Position numbers and translations under genes: made by a program
NCBI GenBank assembly: GCA_007125255.1
Contig: SLDM01000435.1
Location: forward strand, 1-6,082
Length of the DNA stretch: 6,082 bases
Direction of reading: 5' to 3'
Source: Phycisphaerales bacterium
GTDB taxonomy: Bacteria; Planctomycetota; Phycisphaerae; Phycisphaerales; SM1A02
The notes under the pieces: generated by a model
Told to the model about the DNA's origin: nothing
The model's database searches: none
The model's input: only the letters and a program-made list of their open reading frames with translations
In this document: piece after piece, positions 1 to 5,830 of the stretch
How positions within the stretch are numbered: the stretch's first letter is position 1
Layout of the letters: every line of letters starts with the position of its first letter

Positions 1-115
1 GAAGGCACGATTCCCGAAGCCCCATTCTATCTATCCACAGACTTACATGCTATCCATGTGGCGTCCAGAACGGCCCCCTGCTCATTCAGACATAGTTATA
101 CAGCAGTCCGGCGCA

Positions 116-730
116 CTATTCAACAATGATCGTAACCTCGACCGAGCGAACAGACGCCATGATGATTCTTCCATAGGCTTCGAGCATATATGACTCGATC
201 ATGTCCTCGAGTGATGAATCGACTCGAATAACCATGTCCATATTACGGCGCATGGGTTCGCTGACGTGCAATGTGACTTCACAATGACCAATGATTGACC
301 CATTCCCCATTTCACAGATTTCTGATGGCCTGAAACTCCATGTTTCTCGCCCAGCATTGTGTAGCACACGTCGCTCCTGGTTTGAAATCGGAGAAAAACG
401 ACTATCATCGGAATGTATTGAGACGAAATCATCTGGATAGGCCAACAAGAGTGACCCCATCAATCCACAGATCCTTTCAAGTGTCTCCAAAGACTCTGCT
501 TCCACAATGAATCCCACAGCAATCCAGGGGATTGAGGCGCCAGCGTCCCCAGGCCTGGCGTGTGTAAAAGTTATACATATATCACAAGTGTCTTGATTCG
601 CTGCCAGTTGATTGCAACGCATAGCGTCCAATGAAACTGAAAGCTGGTCATGGTTTGGAGAGTTGCACGCTAACAGTGACATAGCCATCGCCAGCATCAG
701 AATGATCGAAATGGTGAGTCGCATCCACAT
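116..730 (-). CDS. Small predicted lipoprotein, candidate immunity/partner of the RHS tip
   Basis: 204 residues, no family recognised. The N-terminus is a lipoprotein signal: M-W-M-R, a hydrophobic stretch (about residues 5-20) and a lipobox L19-L20-A21-C22, so the mature protein should be lipidated on Cys22. Asn at +2 is not the classic inner-membrane retention Asp. The mature part has six further cysteines (39, 49, 52, 88, 139, 150), so it may be disulphide-bonded. It ends in a beta-like V-E-V-T-I-I-V-E. The gene overlaps the end of the upstream RHS ORF by 34 bases in another frame, suggesting translational coupling. An AGGA lies just upstream of the ATG at 730; Met3 (724) is an equally possible start at better spacing. 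Position and lower G+C, matching the RHS tip, suggest it was acquired with the tip as an immunity or partner protein. That role is inferred from gene order only. Confidence 0.72.
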   Translation of the reverse strand: MWMRLTISIILMLAMAMSLLACNSPNHDQLSVSLDAMRCNQLAANQDTCDICITFTHARPGDAGASIPWIAVGFIVEAESLETLERICGLMGSLLLAYPDDFVSIHSDDSRFSPISNQERRVLHNAGRETWSFRPSEICEMGNGSIIGHCEVTLHVSEPMRRNMDMVIRVDSSLEDMIESYMLEAYGRIIMASVRSVEVTIIVE

Positions 731-2478
731 GGATCCTGGCCGAAGAGTTTGTAAGTGTTTGTACCCTGAATCGAATCACAGCACCCGCTCCTGATTGCGC
801 GTCTGCAACATTCTTCACACGACAGACGATCATCATCTGGTATGCAAGCCAGATGGCAACAGTCGGCAATAGAGTCGCATGCGCCTGAGAAGCGAAGAGC
901 TGCATATTCACCACAGACACTGTGGTGCGGGTCATCCCAGTAATCTTTTCTCCAGCTCTTGCAATTCTCCCAATCTAATCCATTCATGCATGCATGGGCA
1001 ACATGCATTATTTCGGTTGTAAGGGTGTTGCAGGAAAAACCAGGATCATTTGGACAAATCACTATGCTGAAACGCCCCTTATCGCAGTCGACGTCTGTGT
1101 GTCTTTGAAGTCCTGGCCGGCAATTGTAGTGACAAGAGACGTCCATTTCAACACCGATCGGACTGCATGCACTGGATGCAATTTCATTGGCAATCTGGAC
1201 TATTGAAGTAGCCATACATTGCTCAATTAATGTTCCACATGCGTTGGGTGCAAATCTGATACCAAACTGCCCAAACGGATCAGTTGAATTCTTTGGTGAC
1301 GCCCGCACATACTCATGCAAACTCATCCCATCGACATACCCGATCGGATCACGGCTGAGCCACCGTCCGAGGTCCGGCGCGTAGTGGCGGTGCCGCACGG
1401 TGTACAGACCTGACCCATGGATCTCCGCATTGAAGAGATACCCCGCGTAGCCGACGATGTTGTCGGTGCCGCTGCTGCCCTGCGGCGTCAGCCGGCCGGA
1501 CGGAATTGCCGCGCCCCAGTCGTTCAGGAGCTGCATCTGGTCCGCTTCGTTCACGATCCCGTCGCGGTTCAGATCGCCCACAACGTAATCTTGCCAGTCA
1601 TCGAGCAATGTGTTGTTGTCGAAGACGTTCACCGCGCCGTCGCCGGTCAGGTCCGCACGCCGATGATGCCGCGCGTTGCCGTAGGCATCGTAGCTGATGC
1701 GTTCCACCAGCGTGCCTGAGCGGCTCAGGATCGCCACCGTCGAGAAGAGTGTATCCGTCACGTGGTACCACGTACTCGTCGTAACCCCGGGTTCATGTGT
1801 GCCGAGCGGATCCGTCTGACGCCGCGCGATAATGTCATCGATGTACCGCGCCCCCCAGATGTACAGCATCCGCCGCGTGTGATCCTCGTCGCCGGATTCA
1901 CTGTTCCAGGTATCGTCGATCAACTCTTCCAGCAGTTGCCAACCTCCGGAGAACGCCGAGTAGTACATCGCCCGTCGCTCGGTGAGTTCACCCGCCGCGC
2001 CGTGCGTCGCATCCGACCACTTCAGCACCCGCCAGTTCAGACCGTTGTACGATTGTTTCAAACGCTCACCCCCGGATAACGAGAACCCGTACTCCACCGC
2101 CACCAGGCGGTTCCACGCGTCCCCCACTCCCCTGTACACAGTCAAGTGCATCGTGACCGTCCCTGACCCGCCCGAACCCTCGATCTCCCGGCTCAAGAGG
2201 TTCCCTGCCGCGTCATAGCTCATCGCCAGGGCCGTCGTTGCTCCGTCCGGCGTGAGCCCCGTCAGCTCGTTCGCATCCGAATGATCGCGGGTTTCGACCT
2301 CGCCGTAGACAGTGCCGTCTTCCCGGGTGGGCTTGGGGGATGAGGACAGTTCGATGTTCATTCCAGTTGCCGAGCATATCAAGGTCGCCTTGCCGCAGGG
2401 AGGGGGCGGCCGGGAGGGATCCGTCGACCAAAGTGTACCCCGAACCATCGTCCGTGCCACGCTCCGATTGCCCGCCAC
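697..2478 (-). CDS. RHS repeat-associated core protein (C-terminal part) with dockerin-like insert and Cys-rich variable tip
   Basis: 593 residues from a GTG start. RHS signatures include Y-D-A-A-G-N (88-93), Y-N-G-L-N-W (144-149), Y-I-W-G-A-R-Y-I-D-D (206-215), I-S-Y-D-A-Y-G-N (261-268), G-Y-A-G-Y-L-F-N (343-350) and R-W-L-S-R-D-P-I-G-Y (372-381). The core ends at D-P-F-G (400-403), the usual boundary before a variable tip. Two dockerin-type calcium loops (about 276-287 and 302-313, D-x-N/T-x-D-G-x-V-N pattern) interrupt the core. Residues 405-593 form a tip with 22 cysteines and a degenerate zincin-like stretch (T-E-I-M-H at 488-492; C-x-E-x-x-A at 522-527). RHS proteins normally form a long secreted YD-repeat shell that encloses and delivers the tip. 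Here the N-terminal shell and secretion signal are absent. The first 50 or so residues do not look like RHS, and RHS-like residues occur in another frame, so the GTG is probably not the ancestral start. The lipoprotein gene overlaps its end. Confidence 0.85.
   Translation of the reverse strand: MAGNRSVARTMVRGTLWSTDPSRPPPPCGKATLICSATGMNIELSSSPKPTREDGTVYGEVETRDHSDANELTGLTPDGATTALAMSYDAAGNLLSREIEGSGGSGTVTMHLTVYRGVGDAWNRLVAVEYGFSLSGGERLKQSYNGLNWRVLKWSDATHGAAGELTERRAMYYSAFSGGWQLLEELIDDTWNSESGDEDHTRRMLYIWGARYIDDIIARRQTDPLGTHEPGVTTSTWYHVTDTLFSTVAILSRSGTLVERISYDAYGNARHHRRADLTGDGAVNVFDNNTLLDDWQDYVVGDLNRDGIVNEADQMQLLNDWGAAIPSGRLTPQGSSGTDNIVGYAGYLFNAEIHGSGLYTVRHRHYAPDLGRWLSRDPIGYVDGMSLHEYVRASPKNSTDPFGQFGIRFAPNACGTLIEQCMATSIVQIANEIASSACSPIGVEMDVSCHYNCRPGLQRHTDVDCDKGRFSIVICPNDPGFSCNTLTTEIMHVAHACMNGLDWENCKSWRKDYWDDPHHSVCGEYAALRFSGACDSIADCCHLACIPDDDRLSCEECCRRAIRSGCCDSIQGTNTYKLFGQDPCGCDSPFRSF
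1510..1653 (-). other. Dockerin type I-like tandem calcium loops inside the RHS core
   Basis: Residues about 276-322 of the RHS protein contain two similar segments about 26 residues apart, each with an EF-hand-like loop: D-L-T-G-D-G-A-V-N-V-F-D and D-L-N-R-D-G-I-V-N-E-A-D. Each is followed by a short helix-like stretch ending L-L-D-D-W or L-L-N-D-W. Dockerin repeats bind calcium, and in cellulosomes they pair with cohesins. In Planctomycetota similar repeats occur in many large secreted proteins without a known cohesin. The position, between an I-S-Y-D-A-Y-G-N strand and the final G-Y-A-G-Y-L-F-N core block, indicates an insertion into a surface loop of the RHS shell. Its role here is unknown. 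Confidence 0.75.
2357..2440 (-). pseudogene. Frame-shifted 5' remnant of the RHS core
   Basis: In a minus-strand frame different from the RHS ORF, this stretch encodes an RHS-like block centred on D-M-L-G-N-W-N-E (about 2357-2380), which resembles the D-x-L-G-N-W motif that precedes the R-x-H-D-x-A-N-E-L-T segment in RHS proteins. That second segment (R-D-H-S-D-A-N-E-L-T) is present, but in the frame of the RHS ORF from about residue 64. A single net frame change between about 2357 and 2318, near a run of five C's on the minus strand, would rejoin them. Either the gene is frame-shifted or the sequence has an indel error. RHS similarity is lost upstream of about 2440. Confidence 0.45.
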
Positions 2479-2486
2479 GGCGGGCA
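2469..2486. repeat. GC-rich palindrome at the RHS 5' breakpoint
   Basis: The sequence tgcccgccacggcgggca is an 8-base inverted repeat with a two-base centre. It overlaps the apparent GTG start of the RHS ORF and lies a few tens of bases upstream (minus sense) of the last recognisable RHS coding sequence. Its 13-base core cccgccacggcgg recurs at 3278-3290 inside the transposase remnant, which may be chance given the G+C content. It could be a dispersed intergenic palindrome or part of a recombination scar. Confidence 0.5.
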
Positions 2487-2673
2487 GGCGTCAACCGGAA
2501 GATGAGCGAGACGACCAGAAAAGGATTGCGAGAATCCGGCAAATCGAATCCAGAGGGAGCATGTTCATGTCCAGCGCCTCCCGGGCAATGTTCTTTCAGC
2601 ACTCGACACGTCCCAACGATTCAGCTCGGATCAGGCGGCATGAAACTGCGACGCCACCCGGTCATCCTGAACA

Positions 2674-3036
2674 TCACGAGCGAACGGCGCGCAACAAATC
2701 CCCGTACACCAGCGAATACGCGACCATCGGCACCACGACCAGGAGCAGTGGCAGCAGGACACCCGTCGCAACCCACAACGCACATCCCCGGCGGCCCAAC
2801 CGCGGAATCACCGCCCACGATGTCGCGGCATGGCCAAAGAACGCGATCACAATCGCTGGATACCAGCGCATCAGAAGTTCAGCCGACACCGGCAGATCGA
2901 GCGAGTCGTCCTGACGCAACAGCGGCATGAGCAGCCACGCAATCACCGCACCCGCAAGCACCAGGACCATCTCCGCCACGAGGTATCCCATTGCCCGCAT
3001 GCGCGTTGCAAGGTATTCAACCGGCGAACTCGGCAT
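2674..3036 (-). CDS. Small hypothetical membrane protein with three predicted transmembrane helices
   Basis: 120 residues, family not recognised. Three hydrophobic segments lie at roughly 17-40 (L-V-A-E-M-V-L-V-L-A-G-A-V-I-A-W), 59-78 and 84-108 (rich in L and V). They are separated by a charged loop (R-Q-D-D-S near 41-45) and a basic turn (R-L-G-R-R-G-C near 79-85), so an inner-membrane location is likely. The start ATG at 3036 has no clear Shine-Dalgarno sequence, and Met13 or Met16 are alternatives close to the first helix. It shares the minus strand with the RHS fragment but is separated from it by about 180 bases, so there is no evidence of an operon. The coherent helix pattern and normal high-GC codon use support a real gene, but no function can be given. 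Confidence 0.6.
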   Translation of the reverse strand: MPSSPVEYLATRMRAMGYLVAEMVLVLAGAVIAWLLMPLLRQDDSLDLPVSAELLMRWYPAIVIAFFGHAATSWAVIPRLGRRGCALWVATGVLLPLLLVVVPMVAYSLVYGDLLRAVRS

Positions 3037-3046
3037 GTCGCTGATT

Positions 3047-3301
3047 CTAACGACTCCGACTGAATGAGAGATGACTCCCGGCGGGCCGAAGCCAGGGGCT
3101 TTGGGGGCGCGAAGTGACCGGATTCGGTCGCCGCGGCGCAGATGGCCAGCGGTGCAGCGTCTGTTCGCTCACGCCCAGGTACTGAACAACCTGGGCGATC
3201 GTCTTGCCGCCGGCAAGCATGGCGTCGGCTTCACGCAGCTTCGTGGTGCTCTGTTCCGGGGTGTGTCGTTTGCGTTTCCCGCCACGGCGGCTCTGCGACA
3301 T
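3047..3301 (-). pseudogene. Truncated IS3-family OrfA (transposase helix-turn-helix) remnant
   Basis: From the ATG at 3301 the first 52 residues read like the start of an IS3-type OrfA protein: a basic R-R-G-G-K-R-K-R-H-T-P-E-Q leader, K-L-R-E-A-D-A-M-L-A, then a helix-turn-helix ending Y-L-G-V-S-E-Q-T-L-H-R-W (to about 3146). In intact elements the protein continues with an N-Q-Y-G-G-M-type segment, a leucine zipper and then the OrfB DDE catalytic integrase. Here the frame instead runs into 32 proline- and arginine-rich residues with no resemblance and stops at 3047. No OrfB sequence was found on either strand nearby. It is therefore a dead insertion-sequence fragment. Upstream in-frame codons back to 3346 are unlikely to be coding. 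Confidence 0.75.
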
Positions 3302-3773
3302 GATTGAGAGTCTCATCGCCCTCTCCGGGGCAGCAAGGACTCTCATACCAGTTGGTTCTCAGATTCCGGGGGAGCAGGCCACCTTCAAGCTCATTCATCT
3401 GCAAGGATCCTGCGAATCGATTCGACAGTAGTGCCCCACACTCAGGTGAGGAGGCCATGACTCCAGACCACGGCAGCCCTCGCGCGCCCTCCGTGCCTTC
3501 ATGCTTCTCCCGTCCTTCCTCCAACTGAACCCTCCCCCCGTCCCCCGCCCCTGCCGGGTTCCTTTCCGCCACCGCCGCTCAACAGGCAGGTGTGCCGGGA
3601 CAGCCATCACTGACTGCGACGCTCAATGGCTGCCACCTTGTCTGCCTGACCTTCCGGAACTCGCCCTCACACGCGACATTGGCGCGGTCGAGCAGTTCCC
3701 GCACCGACCGCTCCGGGATCTCCCAATCCTCCCGGCTGTCAGACTGTCAAGGCCTGCCTGCGGCCTGTCCATC
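3302..3773. other. Gene-poor stretch with IS-flank-like inverted repeats and a possible cryptic ORF remnant
   Basis: No convincing gene was found in these 470 bases. There is an 8-base inverted repeat (tgagagtc at 3305-3312, gactctca at 3338-3345) just upstream of the transposase start, and a perfect 12-base palindrome cgaatcgattcg at 3413-3424. A C-rich stretch lies at about 3480-3560. On the minus strand an open stretch with no ATG (3746 down to the stop at 3579-3581) reads D-W-E-I-P-E-R-S-V-R-E-L-L-D-R-A-N-V then E-G-E-F-R-K-V-R-Q-T-R-W. That is protein-like, but it has no start and no recognised family. It is probably decayed or chance coding sequence. Confidence 0.45.
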
Positions 3774-4514
3774 TCAGTCAGTCGTGACGGGTTCCGGTAC
3801 GGGCGCCGGCTCAGCCCCACCACCACAACCTGCGGTCACGCCGACGACGCAATCGTCATCGGGCGGTGTCGCCGCTCCACAAAGGCAGAACTGGCCATCC
3901 TTGCAACACCGCCACGCAGTCATTGATATGCCCTGGCAGGTCTGGTCCGGCTTTATCCTGCACTGGCAGACAAACTCGTCATCGTCACATAGCACGGGTA
4001 CGACGACAGCATCATCCTTGACCATGGCGTTCTTCATGAACCGCGCAGGGTCACCAGCTTGGAAATGGATCACCGAGGGATCGGAACGGTCGCTTCGAAA
4101 CCCCATCAGGGTGTTGTCATCCACATCGTGGATGACGAACGCAAACCAGGATTCGTTGACAACCAGCCACACACGCTGGCTCACTTCGATGACCTTGAGG
4201 CCATAAAAGTCGGTGAGCGATCCACTCAGGGTCGAGACCGCGACCAGCGTGTCCGCTTCAACCTTCGCGATCTCTGCCGGGCCGGGTGCCTCAGACGGGT
4301 GCGCTGACAGATCAACCACCGTGCGTTGAGGTGAAGCCGGCACGTCAGGCATGTTCGAGATTGAAACCGGAACGGTGTGCCGCTCGACAGACACATCCGG
4401 AATGCCGGCGATCTTATCCATCGCGGCAGATGCTGCTGCGATGGCGATCATGCCGGCAAAGACGACAGATGCAATCACCGCGCTCGACAGAGTCAATCGA
4501 CTGAAGCTTGCCAT
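3774..4514 (-). CDS. Hypothetical exported protein with a cysteine-rich C-terminal tail
   Basis: 246 residues from the ATG at 4514, which is preceded by a purine-rich gagaga. A longer in-frame start at 4682 would add 56 residues of low-quality sequence ahead of the signal peptide, so I prefer 4514. The N-terminus is a signal peptide or anchor: M-A-S-F-S-R, hydrophobic residues about 8-28, and an A-A-A-S-A-A cleavage region near 26-31. Residues 32-170 contain no cysteine and include a likely folded part (Y-G-L-K-V-I-E-V and V-W-L-V-V-N-E-S-W-F-A-F-V). Ten cysteines then fall within 176-230, with two C-x-C motifs (183/185 and 210/212) and a C-C pair (203/204), suggesting two small disulphide or metal-binding units. 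The protein ends in a P-A-P-V-P-E-P tail. It should act outside the cytoplasm; the family was not recognised. It is transcribed divergently from nuoC. Confidence 0.7.
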   Translation of the reverse strand: MASFSRLTLSSAVIASVVFAGMIAIAAASAAMDKIAGIPDVSVERHTVPVSISNMPDVPASPQRTVVDLSAHPSEAPGPAEIAKVEADTLVAVSTLSGSLTDFYGLKVIEVSQRVWLVVNESWFAFVIHDVDDNTLMGFRSDRSDPSVIHFQAGDPARFMKNAMVKDDAVVVPVLCDDDEFVCQCRIKPDQTCQGISMTAWRCCKDGQFCLCGAATPPDDDCVVGVTAGCGGGAEPAPVPEPVTTD

Positions 4515-4586
4515 GGTTCTCTCTCGTTTCTGCCCGCCCGTCCTGAGACAGGTCCCGGTTGGTGCACGCGTGGGCTGAGCTGGGCG

Positions 4587-4616
4587 GGCGTTCCCCGCGA
4601 ACGCCGGATCATCCGG
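4587..4616. promoter_or_regulatory. Two overlapping inverted repeats upstream of the exported-protein gene
   Basis: A 7-base stem (ggcgttc at 4587-4593 with gaacgcc at 4599-4605, 5-base loop) shares two bases with a 6-base near-perfect dyad (ccggat at 4604-4609 and atccgg at 4611-4616). They are mutually exclusive as RNA hairpins and could equally be protein-binding dyads. GC-rich sequence makes short dyads common, so a regulatory role is only a suggestion. Confidence 0.25.
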
Positions 4617-4954
4617 AAGTAGCCGACCGGGGCCGGAAATCACTTCCTGAACTCTACCCTGCCCCCCGGCGGCGCCAAGCACTTTCTGAAGCTGCTCTGC
4701 GCGATGGGTCGGTAAGTCGTTGTTCAGCCGATCGCTGCTGAACCGAAAACACTCATTCGGGCTGATCGACCGGCGGTGGCTGGTCAGCCAGTTCTCCCGG
4801 GAGCAGGGCCTCCGGTCGGCTCAGCAGGGACCGGGCCGCGTCACGAACGAACGCATCTTCATGCGCGGCAAGGTCTTCCCTTTCCACCCCTTGCCTTTCC
4901 GGGTCGAATCGGCTTGAATGCACGCTCCGCACCACTGCAAACTGCCGCCGGGGC

Positions 4955-4962
4955 AAGAGGAG
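4955..4962 (+). promoter_or_regulatory. Ribosome-binding site that favours the nuoC start at 4975
   Basis: The purine-rich aagaggag is a good Shine-Dalgarno match ending 12 bases before the ATG at 4975, somewhat long spacing. It lies inside the reading frame that would be used if translation began at 4918, where no comparable site precedes the ATG. This is the main argument for the shorter NuoC. Confidence 0.5.
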
Positions 4963-4974
4963 CACCTGAAACTG

Positions 4975-5535
4975 ATGGCCAAGCGACAACTGAATCTCGA
5001 TCACCCCACCCTGCCGCTGGTGAAGGAGGCCTTCCCGGATACGGCGTTCAAGGCGACGGAGTTTCGCGGGCAGACGACCCTGATCGTGCCCGCAGACGAT
5101 CTGCACAAGGTGATGCGATTCCTGCGCGATGATCCGCGGTGCGACTACAACTTCCTCAGCGACGTCACCGCCGCGGACTACCTGGGCTATCCCTCCCGAA
5201 TGCCGGGACGGTTCGGCGTGGTCTTCAACATCGTCAGCCACGAACACAATCGGCGGCTCTTCGTCAAGGTCTTTCTCGATCCGACGATCGATACGAAAGG
5301 TATCGAGCCGGACCCGGCCCTGGAGCTGGACAGCGTGACCGATATCTGGCCCGGCTCGGAGTGGCGTGAACGCGAGGTGTACGACATGTTCGGCATCCGC
5401 TTCCGGAACCATCCCGACCTTCGCCGCATCCTGATGTGGAAGGACTTCCCCGCCCATCCGCTGCGGAAGGACTACCCGCTTCGCGGTCGTGGCGAGCGCG
5501 AATCGTACAACGTCGTCGGCCGTGAACAGAGCTGA
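4975..5535 (+). CDS. nuoC: NADH-quinone oxidoreductase subunit C (30 kDa subunit of complex I)
   Basis: 186 residues from the ATG at 4975. NuoC is a cofactor-less subunit of the peripheral arm of respiratory complex I. It packs against NuoB and NuoD near the quinone site of the enzyme that oxidises NADH, reduces quinone and pumps protons, on the cytoplasmic face of the inner membrane. The 30 kDa subunit signature is intact: S-E-W-R-E-R-E-V-Y-D-M-F-G-I (residues 128-141), H-P-D-L-R-R-I-L (146-153) and H-P-L-R-K-D-Y-P (161-168). The N-terminal half has the expected D-Y-N-F-L-S-D-V-T block. Length is normal for a stand-alone NuoC, so it is neither a NuoCD fusion nor truncated. The chosen start has aagaggag 12 bases upstream. 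An earlier ATG at 4918 adds 19 residues but has no ribosome-binding site. Neither nuoB upstream nor nuoD downstream is adjacent, which is unusual. Confidence 0.95.
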   Translation: MAKRQLNLDHPTLPLVKEAFPDTAFKATEFRGQTTLIVPADDLHKVMRFLRDDPRCDYNFLSDVTAADYLGYPSRMPGRFGVVFNIVSHEHNRRLFVKVFLDPTIDTKGIEPDPALELDSVTDIWPGSEWREREVYDMFGIRFRNHPDLRRILMWKDFPAHPLRKDYPLRGRGERESYNVVGREQS

Positions 5536-5545
5536 TTCGATTCTC

Positions 5546-5568
5546 CCGCCGGGGCCGCGGACTTTTTT
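5546..5568 (+). terminator. Possible weak intrinsic terminator after nuoC
   Basis: About ten bases after the nuoC stop there is a short GC-rich stem (ccgc at 5546-5549 pairing with gcgg at 5557-5560, 7-base loop), followed two bases later by a run of six T's (5563-5568). The position and the T-run fit a rho-independent terminator, but the stem is only four pairs, so the call is weak. If real, nuoC is transcribed alone. Confidence 0.35.
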
Positions 5569-5617
5569 CACGTTGCCCCTCATACGAATTCCAGGTCAGT
5601 TTCCGGCGAGCAGCGCA

Positions 5618-5637
5618 TTCACCGCGGAGGACGCGGA
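5618..5637 (+). repeat. Left arm of a 20-base perfect inverted repeat
   Basis: ttcaccgcggaggacgcgga occurs here and its exact reverse complement at 5811-5830, 173 bases apart, in the intergenic region after nuoC. Sequences of this general type (caccgcggaggacgcgga followed by cgcagag) are, from memory, dispersed intergenic repeats in planctomycete and some other bacterial genomes. The left copy loses similarity after the 20 bases, while the right copy continues into the longer-looking form. Confidence 0.7.
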
Positions 5638-5810
5638 AAAGCAACGGAGTAGGTGGGCGAACGGAGGCACCAACCTGCGTCTCTCTTCTGAGCGCCTTCA
5701 CTGATCGCTCTCATCCCTGCTGGGCACTCAATGCCGGTTCCTGAAGTGCCCCCAAAGGCTGAATCGGATTGACCACGCCAGCGAGTCTTCTCACGCTTCT
5801 CTGCGTCCAC

Positions 5811-5830
5811 TCCGCGTCCTCCGCGGTGAA
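5811..5830 (-). repeat. Right arm of the 20-base perfect inverted repeat
   Basis: Exact reverse complement of 5618-5637. Read on the minus strand, the copy continues as gtggacgcagagaagcgtga, probably a fuller copy of the repeat unit. The minus-strand open frame across it is repeat translation, not a gene. Confidence 0.7.

Larger units (their letters stand above)
4515..4974. other. Divergent intergenic region between the exported-protein gene and nuoC
   Basis: This 460-base stretch should carry the promoters of both flanking genes, but no clear -35/-10 pair could be picked out. It holds two overlapping dyads: ggcgttc-cccgc-gaacgcc (4587-4605) and ccggat-c-atccgg (4604-4616), possible operator or hairpin structures 70-100 bases upstream of the exported-protein start. 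An open minus-strand stretch of 56 codons from a GTG at 4923 to a stop at 4753 has protein-like composition (A-F-V-R-D-A-A-R-S-L-L-S-R-P-E-A-L-L) but no ribosome-binding site and no recognised family. It abuts the nuoC 5' end head to head and I do not call it a gene. Confidence 0.4.

Noticed and set aside
1..115. Possible coding sequence at the left edge
   Set aside because: No frame on either strand gives a protein-like stretch, and no terminator or RNA fold was evident.
648..935. Minus-strand frame with a hydrophobic stretch within the RHS tip
   Set aside because: It overlaps the RHS tip and the lipoprotein start in another frame, with no ribosome-binding site and no coherent domain.
2312..2930. 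Two overlapping plus-strand open frames of about 200 codons
   Set aside because: They run antisense to the RHS 5' region and the membrane-protein gene, are rich in R, P and S as expected of shadow frames in GC-rich DNA, and show no domain.
3592..4206. Plus-strand open frame of 204 codons
   Set aside because: It is antisense to the exported-protein gene, which has a signal peptide and a patterned cysteine tail. The plus frame is low-complexity S/T/P.
4515..4682. 56-residue N-terminal extension of the exported protein
   Set aside because: The extension precedes a clear signal peptide, is rich in G, P, R and A, and contains the intergenic dyads. The ATG at 4514 has a purine-rich leader.
4753..5583. 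Long minus-strand open frame (276 codons) antisense to nuoC
   Set aside because: It is opposite the unmistakable NuoC signature residues, and GC-rich genes commonly leave the antisense frame open. Only its last 56 codons (4753-4923) lie outside nuoC, and they have no ribosome-binding site or recognised family.
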